Assembly (NCBI RefSeq): GCF_020405185.1
Contig: NZ_CP084463.1
Span: forward strand, 2,170,001 to 2,234,000
Source: Halomicrobium salinisoli
Lineage (GTDB): Archaea > Halobacteriota > Halobacteria > Halobacteriales > Haloarculaceae
Length of the DNA stretch: 64,000 nt
Reading direction: 5' to 3'
The position numbers were made by a program, and so were the translations under genes. Each line of letters opens with the position of its first letter. Within the stretch, counting starts at the first letter, position 1. This document shows positions 1-6,830 of the stretch, piece by piece. Below the pieces are notes generated by a model that did not search any database, had not been told where the DNA came from, and was given only the letters and a program-made list of their open reading frames with translations.

Positions 1-697
1 CTCCGAGGATGGCCGGTAGCCCCCGCTCTGGCGCGCCGAAGGCGACGGTCATGTCGCCCTCGGACGCCCGGCGCTGGACTACGCGGCCGAGCCTGTCGAC
101 GGAGAGGACCTCCCCGTGCCGCGAAGCGGCGACGGTGAGGCCCGCGTCGTCTCGCTGTAGTGCCGCATCGAGGTCCGAGACGTCGACGCCGAATCCCGGT
201 GGGGATTCGTCGACGAGTTTCGCCCGGACCGGCCGTCGCGAAGAGACCCTGACGGTGACGCGCTCCCCCTCGGCCGGCGCCGCCATCTGCGGCGGCACCG
301 GGAGGGAGATCGGGTGTTGCAGTCCGCAATTGACCCGGACGCGCCCATCAGCTCCGACCTCGGTCACGATTCCCTGTCTTAACGACCCCGAACCCTCAGA
401 TCCGGAGCCGGTCTGTGAACGGACGCGGAGCGGCGGCAAGACGCCCGCGTACTCTAGTTCGTCCCGCCGCCCCCAGGCCTCCTTTCGGAGGTACGGGGGC
501 GTGGCGGCGTACCGAAGGACGGTTTCGACGAACCCGTCCTCCCACTTCCCCGCTCCGTCCGGATCGGGGAAGACTGTCAGCCGATCAGCCCGGAACACCG
601 TGGCCGCGCGGGCCACGTATCCGAGCTTCCGCGTCGCCTCGCGGCGATCTTCGGCCTCCCGTACGAGGGAGGATGGCACGAGTACGCTGGTCGTCAT
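1..697 (-). CDS. Putative SPOUT-class RNA (uridine N3) methyltransferase, partial at left edge
   Basis: The minus-strand frame opens at an ATG (697-695) and stays open to the window edge, so about 232 residues are visible and the C-terminus is missing. The protein begins MTTSVLVPSSLVREAEDRRE. It carries an OB-like insert (residues about 120-170) and, near the visible end, the motif VAFGAPERGLP, matching the G-P-x-x-G cofactor loop of SPOUT/trefoil-knot methyltransferases of the DUF171/SPOUT1 type. In haloarchaea this gene normally sits just before rpl3 of the large ribosomal operon, which would lie off the left edge; that is inference. The family is believed to methylate rRNA. A TATA element sits about 56 bp upstream. 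Confidence 0.75.
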   Translation of the reverse strand, partial: MTTSVLVPSSLVREAEDRREATRKLGYVARAATVFRADRLTVFPDPDGAGKWEDGFVETVLRYAATPPYLRKEAWGRRDELEYAGVLPPLRVRSQTGSGSEGSGSLRQGIVTEVGADGRVRVNCGLQHPISLPVPPQMAAPAEGERVTVRVSSRRPVRAKLVDESPPGFGVDVSDLDAALQRDDAGLTVAASRHGEVLSVDRLGRVVQRRASEGDMTVAFGAPERGLPAILG

Positions 698-752
698 GCC
701 GTGACGCTTCCACGCCACGCCACTAGACTGTAGCGATTAGTCACCCGCCCTA

Positions 753-765
753 CCTTAAAAAGAAC
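753..765 (-). promoter_or_regulatory. TATA/BRE promoter for the SPOUT methyltransferase gene
   Basis: Read on the minus strand, this is GTTCTTTTTAAGG, a purine-T-rich BRE/TATA-like box in otherwise GC-rich DNA. It lies about 56 bp before the ATG, leaving room for a leader of about 30 nt. The rest of 698-1017 shows no convincing ORF apart from the tRNA-Gly promoter near 977. Confidence 0.55.
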
Positions 766-976
766 GCGCTTCACGCGCGCGTTGAGACGCCGTCTCATGG
801 GCCGCTCTCTCGCGGGAACGGCTTCCAGCCAGCGGGTGGCTCCCGGTCGACCGTCGGTCTGAAGACGCTCAACCGGCCACGGCGTCGGGCGCGGGCGAGC
901 CCGGGCCCGATGCATCTGTGATCCCACACCCCTGGTTCGTGTCGCCTTCCCACGATTACGCCGCCGTTTCGGAAGT

Positions 977-985
977 CTTTTATCC
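977..985 (+). promoter_or_regulatory. TATA box of tRNA-Gly
   Basis: CTTTTATCC lies 33-41 bp before the mature 5' end of the tRNA, the expected place for an archaeal TATA box serving a tRNA with a short leader. Confidence 0.6.
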
Positions 986-1017
986 CTCTCACCCTCCACA
1001 ATCTAATGCACTCACCC

Positions 1018-1088
1018 GCGGTGGTAGTGTAGTGGTATCACAGGACCCTGCCACGGTCCTAACGGGGGTTCAAATCCCCCCCACCGCA
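1018..1088 (+). tRNA. tRNA-Gly (anticodon GCC)
   Basis: The acceptor stem GCGGTGG (1018-1024) pairs perfectly with CCACCGC (1081-1087), followed by discriminator A1088. The anticodon stem GGACC/GGTCC encloses a 7-nt loop, CTGCCAC, with anticodon GCC at 1050-1052. The T-loop GGTTCAAATCC is canonical. No intron is seen and CCA is not encoded. The T-arm and acceptor 3' half recur twice downstream (1206-1232 and 1343-1367) in hairpin units. Confidence 0.95.
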
Positions 1089-1132
1089 CTTCTCGCGAAC
1101 GCTAACCGGCGAGCGACCGCTCTGCGTGTCGC
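1066..1132 (+). repeat. Direct repeat copy 1: tRNA-Gly 3' end plus downstream flank
   Basis: The T-arm, acceptor strand and first ~45 bp of flank (CACTTCTCGCGAACGCTAAC, then CGGCGAGCGAC) recur nearly unchanged at 1343-1408. The identity runs through the tRNA end into non-tRNA flank, so it is a segmental duplication rather than chance tRNA similarity. Confidence 0.8.
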
Positions 1133-1162
1133 TCGCCTTCCGAGTGAGCGTGAATGCTGTCG

Positions 1163-1232
1163 GGGGATTTGAACCCTGGAAGGCGAGCGGAGCGAGTCTT
1201 CCTCCGGTTCAAATCCCACCCACCGCACTTCT
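1163..1232 (+). repeat. Degenerate tRNA-Gly 3'-end hairpin unit A
   Basis: The inverted arms GGGATTTGAACC (1164-1175) and GGTTCAAATCCC (1206-1217) are the tRNA T-arm sequence in both orientations, enclosing an inner GGAAG/CTTCC hairpin with a gcgagcggagcgag loop. The right arm continues into CCACCGCACTTCT, copying the tRNA 3' end and its first flank. Confidence 0.8.
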
Positions 1233-1234
1233 TC

Positions 1235-1283
1235 GATATCAAATCACCAGCGCCGAGTCTCGTCTCGGCGCTATTCTGATATC
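1235..1283 (+). repeat. Perfect-stem hairpin between the tRNA-like units
   Basis: GATATC at both ends (1235-1240, 1278-1283) surrounds a 9-bp stem AGCGCCGAG/CTCGGCGCT (1249-1257, 1264-1272) with a 6-nt loop. It could act as a transcription terminator or a processing structure after the tRNA; the function is unknown. Confidence 0.6.
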
Positions 1284-1296
1284 GCTGTGTGCGAGA

Positions 1297-1408
1297 GGGG
1301 GATTTGAACCACGGCAGACCGAGCGAAGCGAGGTCTGGCATCGGGTTCAAATCCCCCCACCGAACTTCTCGCGAACGCTAACCGGCGAGCGACTGCTCTG
1401 CCTGTCGC
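1297..1408 (+). repeat. tRNA-Gly 3'-end hairpin unit B and direct repeat copy 2
   Basis: The 14-bp perfect arms GGGGGATTTGAACC (1297-1310) and GGTTCAAATCCCCC (1344-1357) enclose a CAGACC/GGTCTG inner stem with loop gagcgaagcga. The right arm reads on into CCCACCGAACTTCTCGCGAA and about 40 bp that match the flank after the true tRNA. The acceptor motif has one change (CCACCGA instead of CCACCGC), so no functional tRNA is encoded. The remaining stretch to 1668 holds only the palindrome at 1546 and the leader of the next gene. Confidence 0.8.
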
Positions 1409-1545
1409 TGGACGAATCGACGGCGTAGTCGGCAGAACTCGACAGACGTGAAGCTTCGCTACCGTGACCCGTGGATTTAGGAAGCGCTGAGGCCTATCGA
1501 CCGTGTCGGCCGAACGGGAGAGTTGTCGGTTGCACCACCTTTATC

Positions 1546-1561
1546 ATTAGACGCGTCTAAT
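1546..1561. promoter_or_regulatory. Perfect 16-bp palindrome, candidate metal-regulator operator
   Basis: ATTAGACGCGTCTAAT is a perfect palindrome immediately after a TATA-like CCTTTATC (1538-1545) and about 108 bp before the UPF0016 transporter start, where a repressor would block transcription. UPF0016/GDT1 proteins handle Mn2+/Ca2+, so a DtxR/MntR-type regulator is a reasonable guess, but the identity of the protein is inferred. Confidence 0.5.
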
Positions 1562-1668
1562 CTTCTGATAACTCGGATGAAACCCCTGCTTCGGCGGGCG
1601 AGCGAGCGCCCGATTCGACGATCCCCCCTAGATCATCGAGCGGCCGGTAACGAGGAGGTGACCGGCGC

Positions 1669-2388
1669 GTGGAAGCCTGGCTCCAGGTAGCGGCGATCGC
1701 GTTCGTCGCCCAGCTGAGCGTCCTGCCCGGCGAGAAGGTGCAGTTCATCATCGCCGGCCTGTCGACGCGGTTCCACCCGCTACTGGTCGTCTCCGCGGCG
1801 GGGACGGCCTTCGCCGGCTGGACGGCGCTGGAGATCATGTTCGGCCAGTACCTCCAGGAGGCGCTGTCGCCGTTCCTGCTCGACATGCTGACCGCGGGCC
1901 TGTTTCTGCTGTTCGCCGTCATGCTCTATCGGTCCGCACCGGCGGCCGACGAGTCGCCCGCGGAGACCGACGGCGGCATGCTGATGGCGGGCCCGGGCGA
2001 GCTGGACGTCCGCGTGCCCGTGGTGGACTGGAAGGTTCCCAACCGCCTCCGGGGCTTCCTGCCCATCTTCGCGATGATGGCCTTCGGCGAGTTCGGCGAC
2101 AAGACCCAGCTTGTGACCATCGGGCTCGCAGCGCAGTACTCCGCTGGCACGGCCATCTGGGCCGGCGAGATGGCCGCGATCATCCCGGTCAGCCTCGCCA
2201 ACGCCTACTTCTTCCACCGGTTCGCCGGCCGGTTCGACGTCCGGAAGGCCCACTACGCCGGCGCGGCGATGTTCGCCTTCTTCGGAGTCGACACGCTCCA
2301 GGCGAAGGTCACCGGCGTGTCCCTCTGGGAACGCGGCGTCGAGTTCGTCGGCGCGGCGGTCGGCGACGTTCTCGCGGTCCTCGTGTGA
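1669..2388 (+). CDS. UPF0016/TMEM165-GDT1 family cation transporter
   Basis: This 239-residue integral membrane protein has about six hydrophobic segments in two halves. The second half carries the family signature EFGDKTQ (residues about 145-151), proposed to bind Mn2+/Ca2+. In the first half the equivalent position reads LPGEKVQ instead of E-x-G-D-K-T/S, so the repeats are asymmetric. The start is GTG at 1669, chosen because a strong Shine-Dalgarno (GGAGGTGA, 1653-1660) precedes it; the leader is about 100 nt, unusually long for this organism. Family members export Mn2+ or exchange Ca2+/Mn2+ for H+. The upstream 16-bp palindrome suggests metal-responsive control. Confidence 0.82.
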   Translation: MEAWLQVAAIAFVAQLSVLPGEKVQFIIAGLSTRFHPLLVVSAAGTAFAGWTALEIMFGQYLQEALSPFLLDMLTAGLFLLFAVMLYRSAPAADESPAETDGGMLMAGPGELDVRVPVVDWKVPNRLRGFLPIFAMMAFGEFGDKTQLVTIGLAAQYSAGTAIWAGEMAAIIPVSLANAYFFHRFAGRFDVRKAHYAGAAMFAFFGVDTLQAKVTGVSLWERGVEFVGAAVGDVLAVLV

Positions 2389-2457
2389 ACAGGGGGTGGC
2401 GTCGTAGCGGCGTGACCGCTCGTGTGATTTAGGACGGGGGCGGTCGAACGCTCGCGC

Positions 2458-2772
2458 ATGACCTGCATCGGCTTCCTGTCGGTCGCACCGGTCGTCGAGG
2501 GCAGCATGTCCGAGTACGTCGCCGACGCCGTGGCGGCCCTGGAGGAGTTCGACGTCGAGTACGAGACGACGCCCATGGGCACCATCATCGAAGCAGAGGA
2601 GAGCCGGGCGCTGTTCGACGCCGCCCACGCCGCCCACGAGGCCGTCGACCACGACCGCGTGGAGACGTTCCTCAAGATCGACGACAAGCGCACGGTCGAC
2701 CAGCGCGCCGCGGACAAGGTCGACGCCGTCGAGGAGCACCTGGGTCGGCCAGCGCGCAGCGACGGCGAGTAA
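2458..2772 (+). CDS. MTH1187-family thiamine-binding protein
   Basis: This 104-residue protein begins MTCIGFLSVAPVVEGSMSEYVADAVAALEE and continues with YETTPMGTIIEA, the beta-alpha-beta pattern of the YkoF/MTH1187 (DUF77) family. Length is typical. Family members form ferredoxin-like dimers or tetramers that bind thiamine or its hydroxymethylpyrimidine moiety; the cellular role is still uncertain. A weak TATA-like GTGATTTAGG lies about 30 bp before the ATG. The next gene starts 25 bp after the stop, so cotranscription is possible. Confidence 0.8.
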   Translation: MTCIGFLSVAPVVEGSMSEYVADAVAALEEFDVEYETTPMGTIIEAEESRALFDAAHAAHEAVDHDRVETFLKIDDKRTVDQRAADKVDAVEEHLGRPARSDGE

Positions 2773-2797
2773 CTGCTCGGGGTGGAGTCCACAGCAG

Positions 2798-3241
2798 ATG
2801 GCAACCACCAGAACGGCCCGAGAGGGGGAGCTGGACGAGCTGCTGACGCTGTACCGGATGCTCAATCCAGACGACCCGGAACTGGCTCCCGACGACGTCG
2901 CGGACCAGTGGGAGGAAATGCTGGCCGACGACAACCTCGACATCGTCGTCGTGGAGGAAGACGACACGCTGGTCGCGTCCTGCGTCCTCTCGGTGACGCC
3001 GAACCTGACCAGGGGAGCCCGTCCGTTCGCCCTGATCGAGAACGTCGTCACCCGCGAGGACTACCGGGGGAACGGGTTCGGAAAGCAGTGCGTGCGGGCC
3101 GCGGTCGATATGGCCGAGCAGCGAGGGTGCTACAAGGTGATGCTGCTGACGGGCGCCGAGGCGGAGTGGAAGCGCTCCTTCTACGAGGACTGCGGCTTCG
3201 ACCGGGCGGCGAAGACGGGGTTCGTCCGTGACCTGCGATAG
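2798..3241 (+). CDS. GNAT-family N-acetyltransferase
   Basis: This 147-residue single-domain protein has the acetyl-CoA-binding motif A, VTREDYRGNGFGKQ (around residues 86-99; consensus R/Q-x-x-G-x-G/A), preceded by beta-strand IENVV and followed by the KVMLLTG strand and FYEDCGF motif B. Length is typical of GNAT enzymes. The substrate cannot be deduced. The gene follows the thiamine-binding gene by 25 bp on the same strand and is convergent with the next gene. Confidence 0.85.
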   Translation: MATTRTAREGELDELLTLYRMLNPDDPELAPDDVADQWEEMLADDNLDIVVVEEDDTLVASCVLSVTPNLTRGARPFALIENVVTREDYRGNGFGKQCVRAAVDMAEQRGCYKVMLLTGAEAEWKRSFYEDCGFDRAAKTGFVRDLR

Positions 3242-3254
3242 CGGGGTGGCAGCC

Positions 3255-4049
3255 TCAGACCACGTCGCCCTTGCCACGGCCCGAGGGGTTCCGGTCGAGG
3301 GTCGGGACCTCGCCGGTCTCGACGAGGCTCTTGAACCGATCGAGCGCCGTGCCGAGGAGCGATTCCGGGACGACACCCATCCGGGAGAGGACCCGCTGTC
3401 CAACGGGACCGCCCGGCGGATCGAACCGAACCTGGAGGCGGACCTCGGTGCCCCGACCCCCGGAGGCCGGCTGGGTGCGAACGGACCCCTCCATGGGGAG
3501 CGAGGAGTCGGGGACGGACTCCCAGCGGAGCAGTTCGTCCGGCCGCTCCTCGACGACGCGCGTCTCCCAGGAGATCCGGTGCCCGGTCGGGGCGGAGACG
3601 GTCCAGTGCAGGCGCTCGTCGCCGCGGGACTCGACGTCGACGGCGTCGCTGAGTATCCGGTCGAGCCGGTCAGAGTCCCGCCAGTACTCGAGCAGGTCCG
3701 CCGCGTCGCCCTGGACGGTGACCGACCGGTCGATCGTCACCGCGTCGGACGAGGCTCCGGGGCCGGCGTGCTGGGTGCCCGACCCGACCGCCGAGAGCAG
3801 CGAGTCGAACGGGCGGCCCTCGCCGTTGATCCCGCTGTAGAGCGCGGCCAGGCCGGCGGCGGTCAGCGCCATCCCGCGCAGCGACCAGCGCCTGAGGCCC
3901 ATGACGAACAGCGCTCCCCCGGCGATCGACGCGAGCGCCCGTGCCTGCGTCGTCTTGTCGGTGCGTCCGCCCCGCGAACCGGAGCGGGAGCGGCGCTCGG
4001 CCGGCGGCGGCTCCGAGTCGGACGTGGCGTCCTGTCGGGGTGCACTCAT
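3255..4049 (-). CDS. SRPBCC (START-like) family protein with N-terminal membrane segments
   Basis: This is a 264-residue protein. Residues about 30-80 contain two hydrophobic helices (LASIAGGALFVMGLRRWSL..., LTAAGLAALYSGING) resembling the YgaP/DUF2892 module. Residues about 95-245 form an SRPBCC/cyclase-dehydrase-like domain (TIDRSVTVQGDAADLLEYWRDSDRLDRIL..., ISWETRVVEERPDELLRWES). Similar haloarchaeal proteins are common and uncharacterised; the fold binds hydrophobic ligands. The ATG at 4049 was chosen over a longer frame because MSAPRQDAT begins a typical hydrophilic N-terminus. It is convergent with the GNAT gene, with a 13-bp gap. Confidence 0.7.
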   Translation of the reverse strand: MSAPRQDATSDSEPPPAERRSRSGSRGGRTDKTTQARALASIAGGALFVMGLRRWSLRGMALTAAGLAALYSGINGEGRPFDSLLSAVGSGTQHAGPGASSDAVTIDRSVTVQGDAADLLEYWRDSDRLDRILSDAVDVESRGDERLHWTVSAPTGHRISWETRVVEERPDELLRWESVPDSSLPMEGSVRTQPASGGRGTEVRLQVRFDPPGGPVGQRVLSRMGVVPESLLGTALDRFKSLVETGEVPTLDRNPSGRGKGDVV

Positions 4050-4169
4050 CGGCGTCGATCGATCGACGGGGACGACCTGTGTGCGGTACGGTGTAGCATG
4101 GGACGTCGGTATGGAGAGTCGGAATCCGAAAAGAGCCTCGGCCTGCACTCGCAGGGCCGTCGCCCCCGC

Positions 4170-4223
4170 TACTGCGACGAGAGACCGGTGAAATCCGATA
4201 CTGCGACGGGAGACCGGTGAAAT
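4170..4223 (+). repeat. Two 25-bp direct repeats in a divergent intergenic region
   Basis: TACTGCGACGAGAGACCGGT plus GAAAT (4170-4194) is repeated at 4199-4223 with one difference (A to G). The centre-to-centre distance is 29 bp. They lie between the divergently transcribed SRPBCC gene and a small membrane protein gene, so they could be a double operator or a local duplication. Confidence 0.7.
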
Positions 4224-4250
4224 TTTGTGCCGGGCTACCGACGCCCGTGC

Positions 4251-4478
4251 ATGGCCGGACCGACGCTGCTGGAGTTCGTCTTCGGGGTCGTCGCCCTCGT
4301 TCTCGGCGTGCTGTGGGTGGCGTACCCGATGAAGATGATACGCCTCCAGGCGAAGATATCGTACGTCGGCGACCCCGATCCCGGTGGGGCGCGGTCCGAC
4401 CGCCAGCGGCGGATCGGTCGCATCGGCGGCGTCGTGCTCGCTGCCTGCGGCGCCGCGCTGGCGGCCGGGCTGTTCTAG
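4251..4478 (+). CDS. Small two-helix membrane protein, haloarchaeal hypothetical
   Basis: The 75-residue product MAGPTLLEFVFGVVALVLGVLWVAYPMKMIRL...GGVVLAACGAALAAGLF has one N-terminal and one C-terminal transmembrane helix with a basic, Arg-rich linker between them. The ATG at 4251 is preferred; an in-frame GTG at 4227 would add eight poorly conserved-looking residues. I do not recognise a function. Confidence 0.6.
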   Translation: MAGPTLLEFVFGVVALVLGVLWVAYPMKMIRLQAKISYVGDPDPGGARSDRQRRIGRIGGVVLAACGAALAAGLF

Positions 4479-4562
4479 AGGTCGCGTCGCCCCGCTTGCC
4501 GCTCTGGAGCCGGGCCGGGGTGGAGCCGGGCCGGCGTGGAGTCGGGGCCGCAGTGACGGTGG

Positions 4563-4569
4563 GTATAAA
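4563..4569 (+). promoter_or_regulatory. TATA box of mch
   Basis: GTATAAA lies 25-31 bp before the mch ATG, so the transcript is expected to be leaderless or nearly so. Confidence 0.65.
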
Positions 4570-4593
4570 CCGCAGGGCGGCCCATCCGGGGAC

Positions 4594-5526
4594 ATGGAGA
4601 GTCTCAACCGGATGGCCACGGAGCTCGTCGACGAGGCCGTCGACTTCGCCGACGAGCTGACCCTCGAGGTCCACGAGCTGGCCGGCGACGCCGCCGTCAT
4701 CGACTTCGGCGTCGACGTGCCCGGGGCCGTCGAGGCCGGGCTGTTGCTCGCGGAGATCCAGACCGCGGGGCTGGCGTCGGTCCAGACCCGCGTCGACGAG
4801 GTCGACGGCGCGCCGCTGACCCACGTCGAACTGTCCACCGACCACCCCGCCCTCGGGCTGCTCTGCTCGGCGAAGGGCGGCTGGGAGCTGAGCGTCGACG
4901 GGTTCGAGGGCCTGGGCAGCGGCCCGGCGAGAGCGCTCGTCGCCGAGGAGGACGTGTTCGCGCGCGTGGGCTACCGCGACGCCGCCGACTTCGCCGTCCT
5001 GGCGATCGAGAGCGACGAATTGCCGGACCAGACGGTCGCAGAGCACGTCGCCGAGATGACCGGCGTCCCCGAGACCGCGGTCTTCCTGCCCACCTACGCG
5101 AGCGCGAGCGTCACGGGCAGCGTCGTCGCGGCGGCCCGCGCGGCAGAGCTGGCGACCTTCCGGCTGACGGAGCTGGGCTACGACCCCGTCGAGATCCTCT
5201 CGGCCCACGGGGCCGCGCCCGTCGCGCCCGTCGCGGGCGACGAGGAGACCGCCATCGCGCGGACCACCGACGCGCTGGCCTACGGCGGGCAGGTCCACCT
5301 CACCGTCGAGGAGGAGTTCGACCGCTTCGACGAGGTGGCCTCGACCGCCGCCGAGGAGTACGGCGCGCCGCTGAGTTCGGCCTTCGAAGACGCCGACTGG
5401 GACTTCTCGGAGGTCCCCGTCGAGGTGTTCGCGCCCGCGCAGGTGACCGTCGACGTCGTCGGCGGCCCGACCCACGTCGTCGGCGACGTCCACGAGGGCG
5501 TCCTGGCCGAGAGCTTCGGGCTGTGA
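4594..5526 (+). CDS. mch: Methenyltetrahydromethanopterin cyclohydrolase (Mch)
   Basis: This 310-residue protein begins MESLNRMATELVDEAVDFADELTLEVHELAGDAAVIDFGVDVPGAVEAGLLLAEI and contains GLLCSAKGGWEL, ARALVAEE, and the C-terminal PVEVFAPAQVTVDVVGGPTHVVGD, all characteristic of Mch. The enzyme interconverts methenyl- and formyl-tetrahydromethanopterin, here probably acting on a tetrahydrofolate-type C1 carrier, because haloarchaea are not methanogens. Length matches the family (about 310-320). The strong TATA box suggests a leaderless mRNA. The following gene starts 25 bp downstream, suggesting an operon. Confidence 0.93.
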   Translation: MESLNRMATELVDEAVDFADELTLEVHELAGDAAVIDFGVDVPGAVEAGLLLAEIQTAGLASVQTRVDEVDGAPLTHVELSTDHPALGLLCSAKGGWELSVDGFEGLGSGPARALVAEEDVFARVGYRDAADFAVLAIESDELPDQTVAEHVAEMTGVPETAVFLPTYASASVTGSVVAAARAAELATFRLTELGYDPVEILSAHGAAPVAPVAGDEETAIARTTDALAYGGQVHLTVEEEFDRFDEVASTAAEEYGAPLSSAFEDADWDFSEVPVEVFAPAQVTVDVVGGPTHVVGDVHEGVLAESFGL

Positions 5527-5551
5527 GCGGCAGGAGGCTGACAGTGTGGCT

Positions 5552-6034
5552 ATGAGATACAAGGTCGTCCCCGAGCCGCGGTCGGTCGCGTTCCTCCGCG
5601 AGGCCGCGGAGACCCTGCCGCTGGTCCCGGGCAGCGTCGAGGACTGCTGCTCGCGGATCCGCGACGAGACGGCCGTCCTGTCGCGGGACCGCGCGCGCGA
5701 GTACCTGACGCTGCTGGAGGCGCTGGGCCTCGCCGAGGAGACCGATCGGGGGTACCGCCGTCTGCGGGACCAGCCCGGTGATGGGGTCCTCGCCGAGCGG
5801 TTCCGGGAGCGCGTGTTCGGGGTCCGGGAGCTGCTCGCGGCGCTCGACAGCCAGGGGGAGCTCGACGTCGACGGCGCCTTCGACGTGCTGGCCGACGAGG
5901 TGCCCCGCTGGGAGCGCGACCGGCGCGAGGACTGGGAAGAGGAGTGGCGCGAGCGGATCCGGCGGCTGCTCGAGTGGTGCGTCGCCTTCGGGCTGGCCGA
6001 GCGGGACGGCGACGAATATCACCCGTCCAGTTAA
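5552..6034 (+). CDS. Conserved haloarchaeal protein, probable winged-helix fold
   Basis: This 160-residue acidic and Arg-rich protein contains no membrane segment or signal. Helical stretches such as DRAREYLTLLEALGLAEETDRGYRRL and IRRLLEWCVAFGLAERDGDEYHPSS look like two winged-helix units, each ending in a beta wing (residues about 40-72 and 128-160). The ATG at 5552 is preferred over the in-frame GTG six bases earlier. It is likely cotranscribed with mch, 25 bp upstream. Function unknown. Confidence 0.6.
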   Translation: MRYKVVPEPRSVAFLREAAETLPLVPGSVEDCCSRIRDETAVLSRDRAREYLTLLEALGLAEETDRGYRRLRDQPGDGVLAERFRERVFGVRELLAALDSQGELDVDGAFDVLADEVPRWERDRREDWEEEWRERIRRLLEWCVAFGLAERDGDEYHPSS

Positions 6035-6059
6035 GCCGGTTCCCGGCCCATTGGTGCCC

Positions 6060-6785
6060 ATGAGCGAACCGGGAACGACCGGCGCGAACACGGGGCCGAG
6101 CGGCACTGGCGGTCCGGTCGAGGCTGTCCTGTTCGACCTCGACGACACCATCTGCAAGTACCGGCGGAGTATCGATGAACTGGTCGAGCACTCCTTCGAC
6201 GCGGTTGGGGTCGAGCCGTTCTTCACGGCCGCGGAGTACAGGGAACGGTTCGGCGAGTACGTCCACGAGTACGACGACGTCGACGAGATCCGTGAGCGGA
6301 GTTTCGTCTCGCTGGCTGAGGAAGCCGGTCGGGGTCCGGATCTGGCCCGCGAGATGGCGGCCGCGTACGCCGCGGAGCGCCGCGACCAGGCCGACGTAGA
6401 GTTCCTGCCCGGGGCCAGGGAGGCCGTCGAGACGCTGTGCGAGCGATATCGGGCGGGCCTCGTCACGAACGGCGCCCCGGATATGCAGTCCGAGAAACTT
6501 CGGAGCCTGGGCATCGAGGGCCACTTCGAGACGGTCGTCCACGCCGGCCACGAGACGCCCGCCAAGCCCGACCCCGAGCCGTTCGAGGCGGCGATGGAGG
6601 CGCTCGGGGTGTCCGCCGAGCGGGCCGTCAAGGTCGGCAACTCCCTGTCGACCGACGTCGCGGGCGCGCACGCGGCCGGCGTGCGCTCGGTGTGGCTGGA
6701 ACAGGACGGCGTAGAGGTGGTCGACCCCGAGCCCCACTACCGAATCACGCGGATGGACGAGTTACTGGACGAGCCCTGGGCCTGA
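6060..6785 (+). CDS. HAD-superfamily hydrolase (phosphatase-like)
   Basis: This 241-residue protein carries the HAD motifs: motif I VLFDLDDTICKY (nucleophile Asp and acid/base Asp, residues about 24-35), motif II GLVTNG, motif III Lys in ETPAKPDPEPF, and motif IV KVGNSLSTDVAGAHAAG. Motif IV has GNSLSTD rather than GDxxxxD, so the first Asp is replaced by Asn, as in some HAD subfamily IA members. An alpha-helical C1-type cap spans residues about 40-120. Substrate unknown. A TATA-like GTTAAGC lies about 28 bp upstream. Confidence 0.82.
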   Translation: MSEPGTTGANTGPSGTGGPVEAVLFDLDDTICKYRRSIDELVEHSFDAVGVEPFFTAAEYRERFGEYVHEYDDVDEIRERSFVSLAEEAGRGPDLAREMAAAYAAERRDQADVEFLPGAREAVETLCERYRAGLVTNGAPDMQSEKLRSLGIEGHFETVVHAGHETPAKPDPEPFEAAMEALGVSAERAVKVGNSLSTDVAGAHAAGVRSVWLEQDGVEVVDPEPHYRITRMDELLDEPWA

Positions 6786-6830
6786 CGCCGGAGGTCGGCT
6801 GTAACGGTCAGAAAGACCGGACGGTCGCGT

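Noticed and set aside
1126..1428. ORF across the tRNA-Gly repeat array
   Set aside because: The frame simply reads through tRNA-derived repeats.
1562..1660. yybP-ykoY Mn2+ riboswitch before the UPF0016 gene
   Set aside because: The leader lacks the conserved core I would expect; only hairpin-forming GC sequence is visible.
3670..5562. Minus-strand ORF of 630 codons overlapping mch
   Set aside because: Antisense shadow of mch and neighbours; the plus-strand mch has clear family motifs and a promoter.
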